From NCBI GenBank assembly GCA_030146905.1, contig JASLAV010000213.1:1-14601 (forward strand): DNA of 14,601 nucleotides, written 5' to 3'. Positions within the stretch are counted from its first letter, which is position 1. Every line of letters starts with the position of its first letter. Made by a program: the position numbers and the translations under genes. The stretch is from Lentzea sp. (GTDB lineage Bacteria > Actinomycetota > Actinomycetes > Mycobacteriales > Pseudonocardiaceae). Positions 6,413 through 13,581 of the stretch are shown here, in pieces. The notes beneath the pieces are model-generated. The model had not been told where the DNA came from, searched no databases, and worked only from the letters and a program-made list of their open reading frames with translations.

Positions 6413-7227
6413 CTCTTCTCGGTGACCTGGGGTGGCTGCGGGATCTCGTAACCCGACGGACCGACGTTGCGTTCGAGAGCCCGCTTCCACTCGCCACTGG
6501 AGATCATCTTCTCGATGGCCTCGTTGATGGCGTCCCGCGACTCGGCGTCACCCTTGGGCACGCCGATGCCGTACCGCTCCTTGGAGAACGTCTCGCCGAC
6601 GAGCTTGAGCAGCTCGGGGTTCTCTGCGGCGAACCCCGCCAGGATGACCTCGTCGGTCGTGACGGCGTCGACGTTGCCCGCCATGAGAGCGATCACGCAG
6701 TCGGAGTACTGGCCGTACTCGACGATCTGCACGTTCTGCGAGAAGTCCGTCTTCACCTTCTGGGCGGACGTGGACCCCTTGACCGAGCACAGCTTCCGGC
6801 CGTTCATGGTGTCCGGGCCCTGGATGGCCGTCTCGGTGTAGCGCACCAGCATGCCCTGACCGGTCTCGAAGTACGGGCCGGCGAAGGCGACCTTCTGCTT
6901 GCGGGCGTCCGTGATCGAGTACGAGGCGACGATCATGTCAGCCTCGCCGTTCTCCAGCATCGACTCACGGGCGGCGCCGCGAGCCTCCTTGAACGTGATG
7001 CCGGTTTCCTTCACGCCGAGCTCGTTCGCCACGTACTTCGCGACGTCCACGTCGAAGCCCACGAACCGGCCGTCGAGCCGCCTCTCGCTGAGGCCCGGCT
7101 GGTCGTAGCGGATGCCGATGGTCAGCTTTCCTGAGTCAGCACGTCCGATGACTGTGTCGGTGTCACCGCTTCCACAGGCAGAGGCGAGCACCGCTACGGC
7201 AGTCAGTAGCGCGGCATGACGGATCAC
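6409..7227 (-). CDS. polar amino-acid ABC transporter substrate-binding lipoprotein (GluB/GlnH-like)
   Basis: A 272-residue family 3 solute-binding protein. The N terminus is a lipoprotein signal with lipobox LASAC (C18). Characteristic stretches include KLTIGIRYDQPG (34-45), GFDVDVAKYVA (57-67), ADMIVASYSITDARK (96-110) and the CSVKGSTS loop (147-154). C147 and C177 probably form the disulfide seen in Gram-positive glutamate-binding relatives. It would capture a polar amino acid, glutamate or glutamine being most likely, at the outer face of the membrane. No permease or ATPase gene is adjacent, so it is an orphan component in this window. The GTG start at 7227 has GGAAGG (7239-7234) six bases upstream. 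The TAG stop overlaps the stop of the convergent transpeptidase within CTAG. Confidence 0.92.
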   Translation of the reverse strand: MIRHAALLTAVAVLASACGSGDTDTVIGRADSGKLTIGIRYDQPGLSERRLDGRFVGFDVDVAKYVANELGVKETGITFKEARGAARESMLENGEADMIVASYSITDARKQKVAFAGPYFETGQGMLVRYTETAIQGPDTMNGRKLCSVKGSTSAQKVKTDFSQNVQIVEYGQYSDCVIALMAGNVDAVTTDEVILAGFAAENPELLKLVGETFSKERYGIGVPKGDAESRDAINEAIEKMISSGEWKRALERNVGPSGYEIPQPPQVTEKS

Positions 7228-7306
7228 AACAGGCCTTCCAGGGGTGGTGTGGAGTCGTGCGCAATGCTACGGACCTGCGGCGATGATCGACTGTGACGTA
7301 TGACAA

Positions 7307-8119
7307 CTACGGGAGCCTCGCTTTACTGGGCGTCACATGCCTTCCATGGCGTTCAATCGCGCGCCTCAGATGACCGGGAGGAGCGAGCCTCCTGATCTTG
7401 CCCGGTATCAAAAGCGCAGCTCGGCGCATGATCTTCAACCACAGGTCGGCGTGCGCGTACGGCGCGCGGCCGTACAGCTCAAGGGCCCAATCGGGCAACA
7501 CCGAGTAGGCCAGGTGGCCTACCAGAACCCGGTAGAGCGGGAGTCCGTGACGGACGAAACCCTGCACCGGCGGGCCGTGCAAGAAGGTGTAGATCACATC
7601 CGAATCGGACGTTCGGCGCAACTCGGGACGTATCCGATCGAAGTAGTCGGCCATCTCGCGACGCGATCCCGGTACTTCGTCCGGGTGCAATCCGACCAAA
7701 CTGGCGCCGAATCGCTGCTCCGCGTAGTAGAGGTCCTTCTGCCGGTCCGACAGCCCGTACCCCGCGCGGTCGAGAACTGTTTCGAAGCACGAAACCTCCG
7801 AGCAATGTACCCAGAGCAGCAGTTCGGGGTCGTCGACGCGGAACGTCCGGCCGTCGACGACGCCGCGGAGGCTGCGGTGGGTGGCCCGCACCCGTGCCGC
7901 CGCGGCGGCGATCTCCTCGTCGGTGCCGTAGACGCCGAGACCGACGAAGTCCGCCGTCCGCTTCAGCCTGCCGAGCGGGTCGGCCTGGAAGTTCGAGTTC
8001 TGCACGACGCCGGCGACGGCTCTGGGGTGCAGTGCCTGCAGGTAGAGGCTGGCGATCCCGGCGATCCACATCGTCGGGTCGGCGTGCATCTGCCAGCTCA
8101 CGGAGTTCGGATCGGGCAT
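7307..8119 (-). CDS. oxygenase MpaB/DUF2236-family protein
   Basis: From ATG 8119 the protein has 270 residues. It shows the hallmarks of the DUF2236 family (relatives of latex-clearing protein and MpaB): SVSWQMHADP near the start, LQALHPRAVAGV, GRLKRTADFVGLGVYG, WVHCSEVSCFETV, and DLYYAEQRFGASLVGLHPDEVP. Family members are heme-dependent, membrane-associated oxygenases where studied; the substrate here is unknown. The start is uncertain: an ATG at 8155 would add 12 residues and would overlap the divergent gene's start, and neither site has a Shine-Dalgarno. The conserved region begins right after 8119, so I prefer it. The gene follows the solute-binding-protein gene's upstream region by 79 bp on the same strand and is divergent from the PPOX gene. 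Confidence 0.86.
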   Translation of the reverse strand: MPDPNSVSWQMHADPTMWIAGIASLYLQALHPRAVAGVVQNSNFQADPLGRLKRTADFVGLGVYGTDEEIAAAAARVRATHRSLRGVVDGRTFRVDDPELLLWVHCSEVSCFETVLDRAGYGLSDRQKDLYYAEQRFGASLVGLHPDEVPGSRREMADYFDRIRPELRRTSDSDVIYTFLHGPPVQGFVRHGLPLYRVLVGHLAYSVLPDWALELYGRAPYAHADLWLKIMRRAALLIPGKIRRLAPPGHLRRAIERHGRHVTPSKARLP

Positions 8120-8153
8120 GCGGACATCGTCGCGCCTGAGGAGGATGATGGCC

Positions 8154-8564
8154 ATGGACCTGGACCAGGCACGGGAAGTGCTCCGCAGTCAGCACCGAGC
8201 GGTGTTCTGCGCGATGAAGTCGGACGGCACGCCGGCCATGTCGCCGGTGCTCGTCGCGCTGGCGGACAACGGTGACGTGCTCGTCTCCACACGAGCGACG
8301 GCGTACAAGACGAAGCAGGTTCAACGCGACCCGAACGTCTGGCTGTGCGTGCTGCCGGACAGCTTCTTCGGCCAGTGGATCCAGATCACCGGAACGGCGG
8401 AGGTCGTGCCGTTGCCGGAGGCGATGGACCTGCTGGTCGAGTACTACCGGACGGTCTCCGGCGAGCACCCCGACTGGGACGAGTACCGCGAGGCGATGCG
8501 GCGCGAGCAGCGCGTGGTGCTGCGCGTCTCCCTCACCGGCGCGGGGCCCGACAGGACGGGCTGA
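8154..8564 (+). CDS. PPOX-class (pyridoxamine-phosphate-oxidase-like) F420/FMN-dependent enzyme
   Basis: A 136-residue split-barrel flavin-binding protein. AVFCAMKSDGTPAMSPVLVAL is the first barrel hairpin, VLVSTRATAYKTKQVQRDPNVWLCVLPD is the cofactor-phosphate region, and FFGQWIQITGTAEVVPLPEAM is the second hairpin. The pattern matches the actinobacterial 'PPOX class probable F420-dependent' family (Rv1155-like), which transfers hydride using F420H2 or binds flavins; the substrate is unknown. I chose ATG 8154, nine bases after GAGGAGG (8138-8144). ATG codons at 8145 and 8148 lie too close to this site, and 8118 would add an arginine-rich leader. It is divergent from the DUF2236 gene, with about 34 bp between their starts. 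Confidence 0.9.
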   Translation: MDLDQAREVLRSQHRAVFCAMKSDGTPAMSPVLVALADNGDVLVSTRATAYKTKQVQRDPNVWLCVLPDSFFGQWIQITGTAEVVPLPEAMDLLVEYYRTVSGEHPDWDEYREAMRREQRVVLRVSLTGAGPDRTG

Positions 8565-8565
8565 C

Positions 8566-8592
8566 GCCCGTGCCGTAACACCGTTAGCGGGC
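8566..8592 (+). terminator. weak hairpin after the PPOX gene
   Basis: GCCCG (8566-8570) pairs with CGGGC (8588-8592), and TAAC (8576-8579) pairs with GTTA (8583-8586) inside, followed by CAAAACG. The hairpin begins right after the PPOX stop codon. The stem is interrupted, so termination would be partial at best. Confidence 0.28.
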
Positions 8593-8650
8593 AAAACGAT
8601 TCCACGGGGACGGCGGTTACCGCGCAGGCGGACCCTGGGGAGCGGAAGCG

Positions 8651-9151
8651 ATGAGTGGTGTCAGACGCCGCGGCTGGTTCACAGCCGCGGTGGCGGTGAT
8701 GGGCGCCGCCCTGATCGCGGCCTTGTTCGCGACACCACCGGACAAGCCCGTGGACATCCGTCTCGTCGCCCCGCCCCCACCGTCGCCCGAGGTCATCACC
8801 GCGACCGCCACCACGACGGTCTCCGCCATCGGCGGTGTGCGGTTACCGCCTCCTCCACCGCCTCCCCCACCTCCGCTCGCCGGTGTCGAACCGCCTCCCC
8901 GGCACGGGCAGGAGCCGCCACCTCCTCCTCCGCCACCGCAGCCGCCGCGCAAGCCCAAGCCCAAGCCACCCACCCTGTTCGACCTCCTGCGCTGCGACTC
9001 GAAGTGGATCTCCGACGCCGACTTCAACCGCTGCCTGGACTGGCCGCTCGGCGCCGAGGAGTTCTGCGACTTCCTGGCGGAGAACCACCTGCGCCCCGTG
9101 GACCTGCGCGGACCGAACGGCCGCCGCTTCGAGCGGTACGACTGCGACTAG
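8651..9151 (+). CDS. membrane-anchored proline-rich protein with four-cysteine C-terminal domain
   Basis: A 166-residue protein of no family I recognise. A short basic N terminus (RRR, 5-7) precedes one hydrophobic segment (about 9-27), a likely signal anchor with the rest outside. A long linker follows with ten consecutive prolines (66-75), eight more (89-96) and a PKPKP stretch (102-106), a stiff spacer of the kind that spans a cell wall. The C-terminal domain (108-166) has cysteines at 115, 128, 139 and 165, an even number suitable for two disulfides, and ends at RYDCD. ATG 8651 follows GGAAG at 8644-8648. A perfect 9-bp hairpin lies within the first codons. Its stop overlaps that of the convergent giant ATPase. 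Function unknown. Confidence 0.8.
   Translation: MSGVRRRGWFTAAVAVMGAALIAALFATPPDKPVDIRLVAPPPPSPEVITATATTTVSAIGGVRLPPPPPPPPPPLAGVEPPPRHGQEPPPPPPPPQPPRKPKPKPPTLFDLLRCDSKWISDADFNRCLDWPLGAEEFCDFLAENHLRPVDLRGPNGRRFERYDCD
8668..8690 (+). repeat. perfect 9-bp inverted repeat inside the start of the proline-rich gene
   Basis: CCGCGGCTG (8668-8676) and CAGCCGCGG (8682-8690) are exact inverted copies around a 5-base loop, starting 17 bases after the ATG. In mRNA this would be a very stable hairpin near the ribosome's initiation footprint. It may lower translation or simply reflect high GC. Confidence 0.7.
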
Positions 9152-12100
9152 GCCTTGAGCTCGCTCAGCCTCCTGAGGTTCGCCTCCGCCAGCGAGCCGA
9201 GCAGCTGGGCCTCGCCGAGGTAGTGGTCGTCGATCAACGCCTCGACCTCGTCGTCGTTCATCGCCGGCACGATCCTCGCCGCCATCCGGTTCATGTTGCG
9301 GTAGCTGCCCTGCAACAGGAACGGCTCCTCGCCGGGGTTCGCCGCGGACGCGATGTAGGCCTGGTTGACCTTGAGCACCACCTGCTGAACCCGTCGCAGC
9401 TTGCGGACCACCGACAGCATCCGTTCGAGCTCGACGGTCTCGTGGTCGTGCCGGACGCTCTCGCCGTTCGCCAGGCGCACCAGCGGTTCCACGTCGACGC
9501 CGTTCAGCGTCGGGTTCGAGCCGGACGCGTTCTCCAGGTAGCTCAGCGCGAAGAGTGCGTCGCGACCCGACAGCACGTCGCCGAGGTTCCACACGTCCGC
9601 GCGGTTCGCGAGCATGTCCGGAACGCGGAAGGCGCGGCCGGTCTCGGTGTAGGGGTTGCCCGCCATCGACACGGCGAAGCGCTTGCCCCGCAGGTCGAAC
9701 GTGCGTGCCTCGCCGTCCCAGACGCCGTCGACACGTCGCTGGGCGTCGCACAGCGAGATGAACTTCTGCAGCAGCTCGGGTGACGTGTGCTGGATGTCGT
9801 CGAGGTGCAGCAGAACGTTGCTGCCCAGGGCGAACGCGAAGTTGATCCGTTCGACCTCCTGGCGGGCAGTGGCATTCGGTGCCTCCTTGGGGTCGAGCGA
9901 GGTGACTCCTGTGCCCAGCGCCGGGCCGTTGACCTTGACGAAGACCATGCCGAGGCGGTTCGCGACGTACTCCACCAGCGTGGTCTTGCCGTAGCCAGGC
10001 GGGGAGATCAGCATCAGCAGGCCGGTGCCGTCGTCCAGCTGCTTGGCGAGGTTGTCGCCGATCAACGGCAGGTAGACCTCGTTCAGCAACCTGTTGCGCA
10101 CGAACGTGTTCAGCACCGCGGGCCGGTAGTCGTCGAGCCTCAGCCTGCGGCGTTCCTGCGCGAGCAGCTCGTCGCGCCGGCGCTGGTAGGCGCGGAACGC
10201 CGGCACCTGTTCGGTGGTGAAGGTCCTGAGCCTGGTCAGGGTCTCGTCGAGGCGGAGCTCCATCGACTGGTCCCTCACGCGCGGGTGCGTGCCGAGCAGG
10301 CCCGTGACGGTCTCGCTCAGCGCGGCGCCGGAGTCGTAGCGCGGCAGGTCGGTGAGCAGGACAGCGACGACCTCGGGGAACTCCGGGCAGTCCTCGTCGC
10401 CGAGGAACGCGCTGAGCCACGCCTCGATCAGGTCGCGGTCGTGCAGCTCCTCGGTGACGACCGCGCGGAACCTGTCGATCACCGCGCGGGCGGCCTTGCT
10501 GGTGACGAACCCCGCTGGCTCGCAGGCGAGCTCCTCGAACAGGTACTCGGCCGCCAGATCCGGCAGGCCGAACTGCGCGCACAGCTCGGGAATCCCGTGC
10601 GTGCCACCGAAGATCGTGCGGGCACGGGCCAGCGACTCGGCCTTGCGCGCCCACACCGCTCGTTGCTCGGCCGGCTGTTCCGACCAGAAGAGCTGGGCCC
10701 GGGCACGGGTGGCCGGCGGGTACCGCAGCAGTCCGGCACCGGCGTGAAGTCGTTGCAGGACAGCGAGGATCTTCTCGGCGTCGTGGTCGTGGACGCCCTT
10801 CTCGTAGCCCTCGTCGTAGCGTTCCGCGGCGGCGTTCGCGACGTCGGTGCGACCTTCGGCGAGCAGGCAGCCGGCGAGGTGCTCCGAGCGGTAGACGTCC
10901 TGGGTCTCGGAGACCAGCAGCTGGTCCCAGAACGGCCTGGTCTCCGCGAAGCGGGGATCGGTGACCTCGCTGCGGTAGTCGGTTCCCGTGATCGCGTAGA
11001 ACAACCGGCCGTCGCGCGGCACCAGGGTGAGGTTCATCGGCTCGGTCGTCACCGGGAAGCGGTGACGACCGAGCACGATCGACGCGCCGTCGTACAGATC
11101 GGCCCGGTCCCGCAGTGCCCGGCCTCCCTCTTGCCGGGCATCGCGCAGACCCGCGTCGAGCTCGTCGGCCCGCACGTCGCCGAGCTCCCTGAGCTGGCCG
11201 GCGACGGCACGGACCTTGGCGACCATCGGGTCGCCGGCGAAGTACGTGTTGATCTCGTCGGCGGAGGTGAGCTTGCCGACGCGGCGGCGGATCGTGCCGA
11301 GCACCCGTTCCGCGGACTGGACGAGCCTGTCGGCCTTCCGCGCGCGTTCGTCGAGCAGCGTCTGCTTGCGCGCGGAGAACGCCTCGTAGACGTCCGTGCG
11401 CTTGGCGCCGACCTGGGCGAGGAAGTCGTCGAACTCGCCGAACCGCGACTCCAGGTTCTCCAGCCGGAGCAACAGGCTTCCGAGCTGGTCGTCGCAGCGC
11501 TGCGGGGTGTCCGCGACCGCCAGGGCACCCGTGACGGCCTGGCCCAGCAACGCGAACTCGGCGGCGAACTCCGCCCTGCCCTCTGCGTTCGCGAGCCCGG
11601 CGCGCCGACCGTCCACAGTGGCGCGTGCGCGGTTGACCGCCGCCAGCACCTCGCCGATGCTCGCGAGGATCGCCGTGCGGGTGGTCGGGTCGGCGGCGTC
11701 GAGCGTGCTGACGACCTCGGTCAGCACCTCCAGCCCTGCCTGCTGCTCTGCCAGCCGTTCGCGCAACGGTGCCGCCTCGGCCGCGGTCGTCAGCTCCGCG
11801 GCGGCGATCTGGCCGATTTCCTCGTGGTACTGGGCGAACGCGCCCTCACCGCTCAGGAACGCGATGGCCCTCCGCGCCGACGCGCCCAGTTCCTCGACCA
11901 GCTCGGCCTCACGGCGGTCGATCTCGTCCAGGTCGACGTACTTCAGGTCCTTGAGGGTGATCAGACGGCCCTGGGCGGACCGCAGGTCGGCCAGCAGCCG
12001 CACCCACTCGTCGGCGCTCCTCGGCGCGGCCGACCTGGCGAGCCTGATGAGCGACGCGAGCTTCTCGGAGGCGGCGTGGAGCTGTCCCGCGGCGTGCTCG

Positions 12101-13581
12101 GTGAGCGCGCGAACGGCCTCGAACTCGTCCAGCACCTGTTCCGCTGTGGCGCGGACGGCCAGGACGTGCTGCCTCAGGCCCGTCTCGCCGAGCCAGTGGA
12201 CGCTGTCGACCACCCTGGTGCACAGGGCGATCAGGCCCTCGAACACCGGTGCGTTCGGGGTCATCTCGGCGCTCATCCTGGTGATGGACAGGCAGTCCGA
12301 GATGCCGCGGACGAGTTCGGCGTTCCCGATGCGGGCGAGCGGGCCCGCCTGGTCCGGCAGCACCTCGTCCTGCACGAACGGCGTGCGCCACACCTGCATC
12401 GGGTGCACGCGCACGGGTTCGGCGCTCGTCTCGCGGAAGATCACCAACGTGCCGTCGGCGAAGAGCGAGTAGCCGTGGCACACCAGCGGGGTGGCGACCT
12501 CCTTGCGGATCACGTTGTAGGGCAGCAGCAGGCTGCGGCCCTCGCGGCGGGCGTGGAAGACGTACAGGACGTCCTCGCCGTTCGCGGACCGGACGACCCG
12601 TTCGAACTCCAGCTCGTCGGTGTCGACGTCGAACGTCTTGTCCGTGCCGGTGACCAGGCAGTACCCGCCGGGGAAGATGATCCCCTGGTCCTCGGGCAGG
12701 CGCTGGCAGGCCTGGCCGATGCCGTCGAGCCTCGTGACCTCCTTGGTGCGGGTGTTGAACACCAGGTGCCGCCACGCCGTCTCCTTGTACGGCAGGATGC
12801 GCAGCAGGATCAGCGGGCCGACGCGGGCGTAGTGCACGTCGGCGTCCGCGAGGCTCTGCAGCGGTTCGTCGACGGGCTCGGAGTAGACGCCCTCGCCGGA
12901 CTCGGTGTTGTCCTCGATCTTGACGGTGAGCGTGCCGCCGACCGTCTCGACGAAGACCTCGTCGTCGATCGCGATGTGCGGGTGCCGGCCGAGCACGTGC
13001 TGCTCGCGGGTCGTCTCGACCCAGGTGAAGTCGTGCGAGGGCGGGAAGACGTGGTCGCGGTCGCCGCGGTTGTCGACGTAGGTGACCGTGCCGTCGGCCG
13101 CGATGTCCCAGCGCAGCACGCGGATGTCCTCGATCCGCGCGCCGGTCTGGAACACCGCGAGCAGCCGCGAGTCGACCGTGCGCAGTTGCAGCAGCCGGGT
13201 CTCGCGGTAGTAGCGGTAGAGCTCGGCGAAGTCGTTGCGGAATTTCGGGTCGTCCAGGAACTCCGCCTCGGCCGCGCCGAAGTCCCTGCCGTGCGCCGCG
13301 AAGACGTCGTCGACCGTCGTCTCGGTCTTGAGGCCCATGAAGACGTTGTAGCCGAACAGCATCACGTCGCCGAGCGCCACGATGTCGCGCGGCACGCAGT
13401 TGTTCCCGGTGCGGATGCGTTCGGTGGCGACGAGTTCGAGTGCCGTGCTGCCGAACGTCTCGACGCGCTGGTCGTTCAGCGCTTCGGTGCTGCGGGCGAG
13501 CTCGCCGGCCTGCTCGGCCAGCCTCGCCCGCAGCACCTCGTAGGTCCCGGCGTCCAGTCCGGGAGGGTTGGGCACCGTCAT
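9148..13581 (-). CDS. giant AAA+ ATPase of the DUF3686 'DNA repair ATPase' family
   Basis: A 1477-residue protein. The N-terminal third (about 20-450) is beta-rich (for example DIAADGTVTYVDNRGDRDHVFPP) and matches my memory of DUF3686, annotated as 'ATPase involved in DNA repair'. The middle (about 450-830) is long alpha-helical and probably coiled coil. A second beta module follows near 830-930 (LGRHRFPVTTEPMNLTLVPRDG). The C-terminal AAA+ domain has Walker A PPGYGKTT (K1199), Walker B LLHLDDIQ (D1261, D1262) and sensor-1 AGNP (N1309), with R1319 or R1327 as arginine-finger candidates. The GNP and HLDDI pattern recalls MoxR/McrB-like remodelling ATPases. There is no signal peptide or membrane helix. 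The start ATG overlaps the flotillin stop (ATGA) without a Shine-Dalgarno, so translation is coupled. The DNA-repair label is a database name, not a demonstrated activity. Confidence 0.88.
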   Translation of the reverse strand: MTVPNPPGLDAGTYEVLRARLAEQAGELARSTEALNDQRVETFGSTALELVATERIRTGNNCVPRDIVALGDVMLFGYNVFMGLKTETTVDDVFAAHGRDFGAAEAEFLDDPKFRNDFAELYRYYRETRLLQLRTVDSRLLAVFQTGARIEDIRVLRWDIAADGTVTYVDNRGDRDHVFPPSHDFTWVETTREQHVLGRHPHIAIDDEVFVETVGGTLTVKIEDNTESGEGVYSEPVDEPLQSLADADVHYARVGPLILLRILPYKETAWRHLVFNTRTKEVTRLDGIGQACQRLPEDQGIIFPGGYCLVTGTDKTFDVDTDELEFERVVRSANGEDVLYVFHARREGRSLLLPYNVIRKEVATPLVCHGYSLFADGTLVIFRETSAEPVRVHPMQVWRTPFVQDEVLPDQAGPLARIGNAELVRGISDCLSITRMSAEMTPNAPVFEGLIALCTRVVDSVHWLGETGLRQHVLAVRATAEQVLDEFEAVRALTEHAAGQLHAASEKLASLIRLARSAAPRSADEWVRLLADLRSAQGRLITLKDLKYVDLDEIDRREAELVEELGASARRAIAFLSGEGAFAQYHEEIGQIAAAELTTAAEAAPLRERLAEQQAGLEVLTEVVSTLDAADPTTRTAILASIGEVLAAVNRARATVDGRRAGLANAEGRAEFAAEFALLGQAVTGALAVADTPQRCDDQLGSLLLRLENLESRFGEFDDFLAQVGAKRTDVYEAFSARKQTLLDERARKADRLVQSAERVLGTIRRRVGKLTSADEINTYFAGDPMVAKVRAVAGQLRELGDVRADELDAGLRDARQEGGRALRDRADLYDGASIVLGRHRFPVTTEPMNLTLVPRDGRLFYAITGTDYRSEVTDPRFAETRPFWDQLLVSETQDVYRSEHLAGCLLAEGRTDVANAAAERYDEGYEKGVHDHDAEKILAVLQRLHAGAGLLRYPPATRARAQLFWSEQPAEQRAVWARKAESLARARTIFGGTHGIPELCAQFGLPDLAAEYLFEELACEPAGFVTSKAARAVIDRFRAVVTEELHDRDLIEAWLSAFLGDEDCPEFPEVVAVLLTDLPRYDSGAALSETVTGLLGTHPRVRDQSMELRLDETLTRLRTFTTEQVPAFRAYQRRRDELLAQERRRLRLDDYRPAVLNTFVRNRLLNEVYLPLIGDNLAKQLDDGTGLLMLISPPGYGKTTLVEYVANRLGMVFVKVNGPALGTGVTSLDPKEAPNATARQEVERINFAFALGSNVLLHLDDIQHTSPELLQKFISLCDAQRRVDGVWDGEARTFDLRGKRFAVSMAGNPYTETGRAFRVPDMLANRADVWNLGDVLSGRDALFALSYLENASGSNPTLNGVDVEPLVRLANGESVRHDHETVELERMLSVVRKLRRVQQVVLKVNQAYIASAANPGEEPFLLQGSYRNMNRMAARIVPAMNDDEVEALIDDHYLGEAQLLGSLAEANLRRLSELKA

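Noticed and set aside
8153..8157. Divergent genes both starting within the palindrome CCATGG
   Set aside because: The DUF2236 family similarity starts after the ATG at 8119, and no ribosome site supports the minus-strand ATG at 8155, so the overlap is likely coincidental.
8847..8938. Proline-codon tract considered as a DNA microsatellite or regulatory repeat
   Set aside because: The codons are mixed (CCG, CCT, CCA, CCC), so the tract reflects selection on the proline stalk rather than slippage of a DNA repeat.
8843..10654. 603-codon minus-strand frame and 503-codon plus-strand frame (8272-9783) across the proline-rich and ATPase genes
   Set aside because: Both are low-complexity frame shadows typical of high-GC DNA, while the competing frames carry clear family motifs.
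11396..12472. 358-codon plus-strand Ser/Ala/Arg-rich frame inside the ATPase gene
   Set aside because: Antisense shadow without motifs or a ribosome site.
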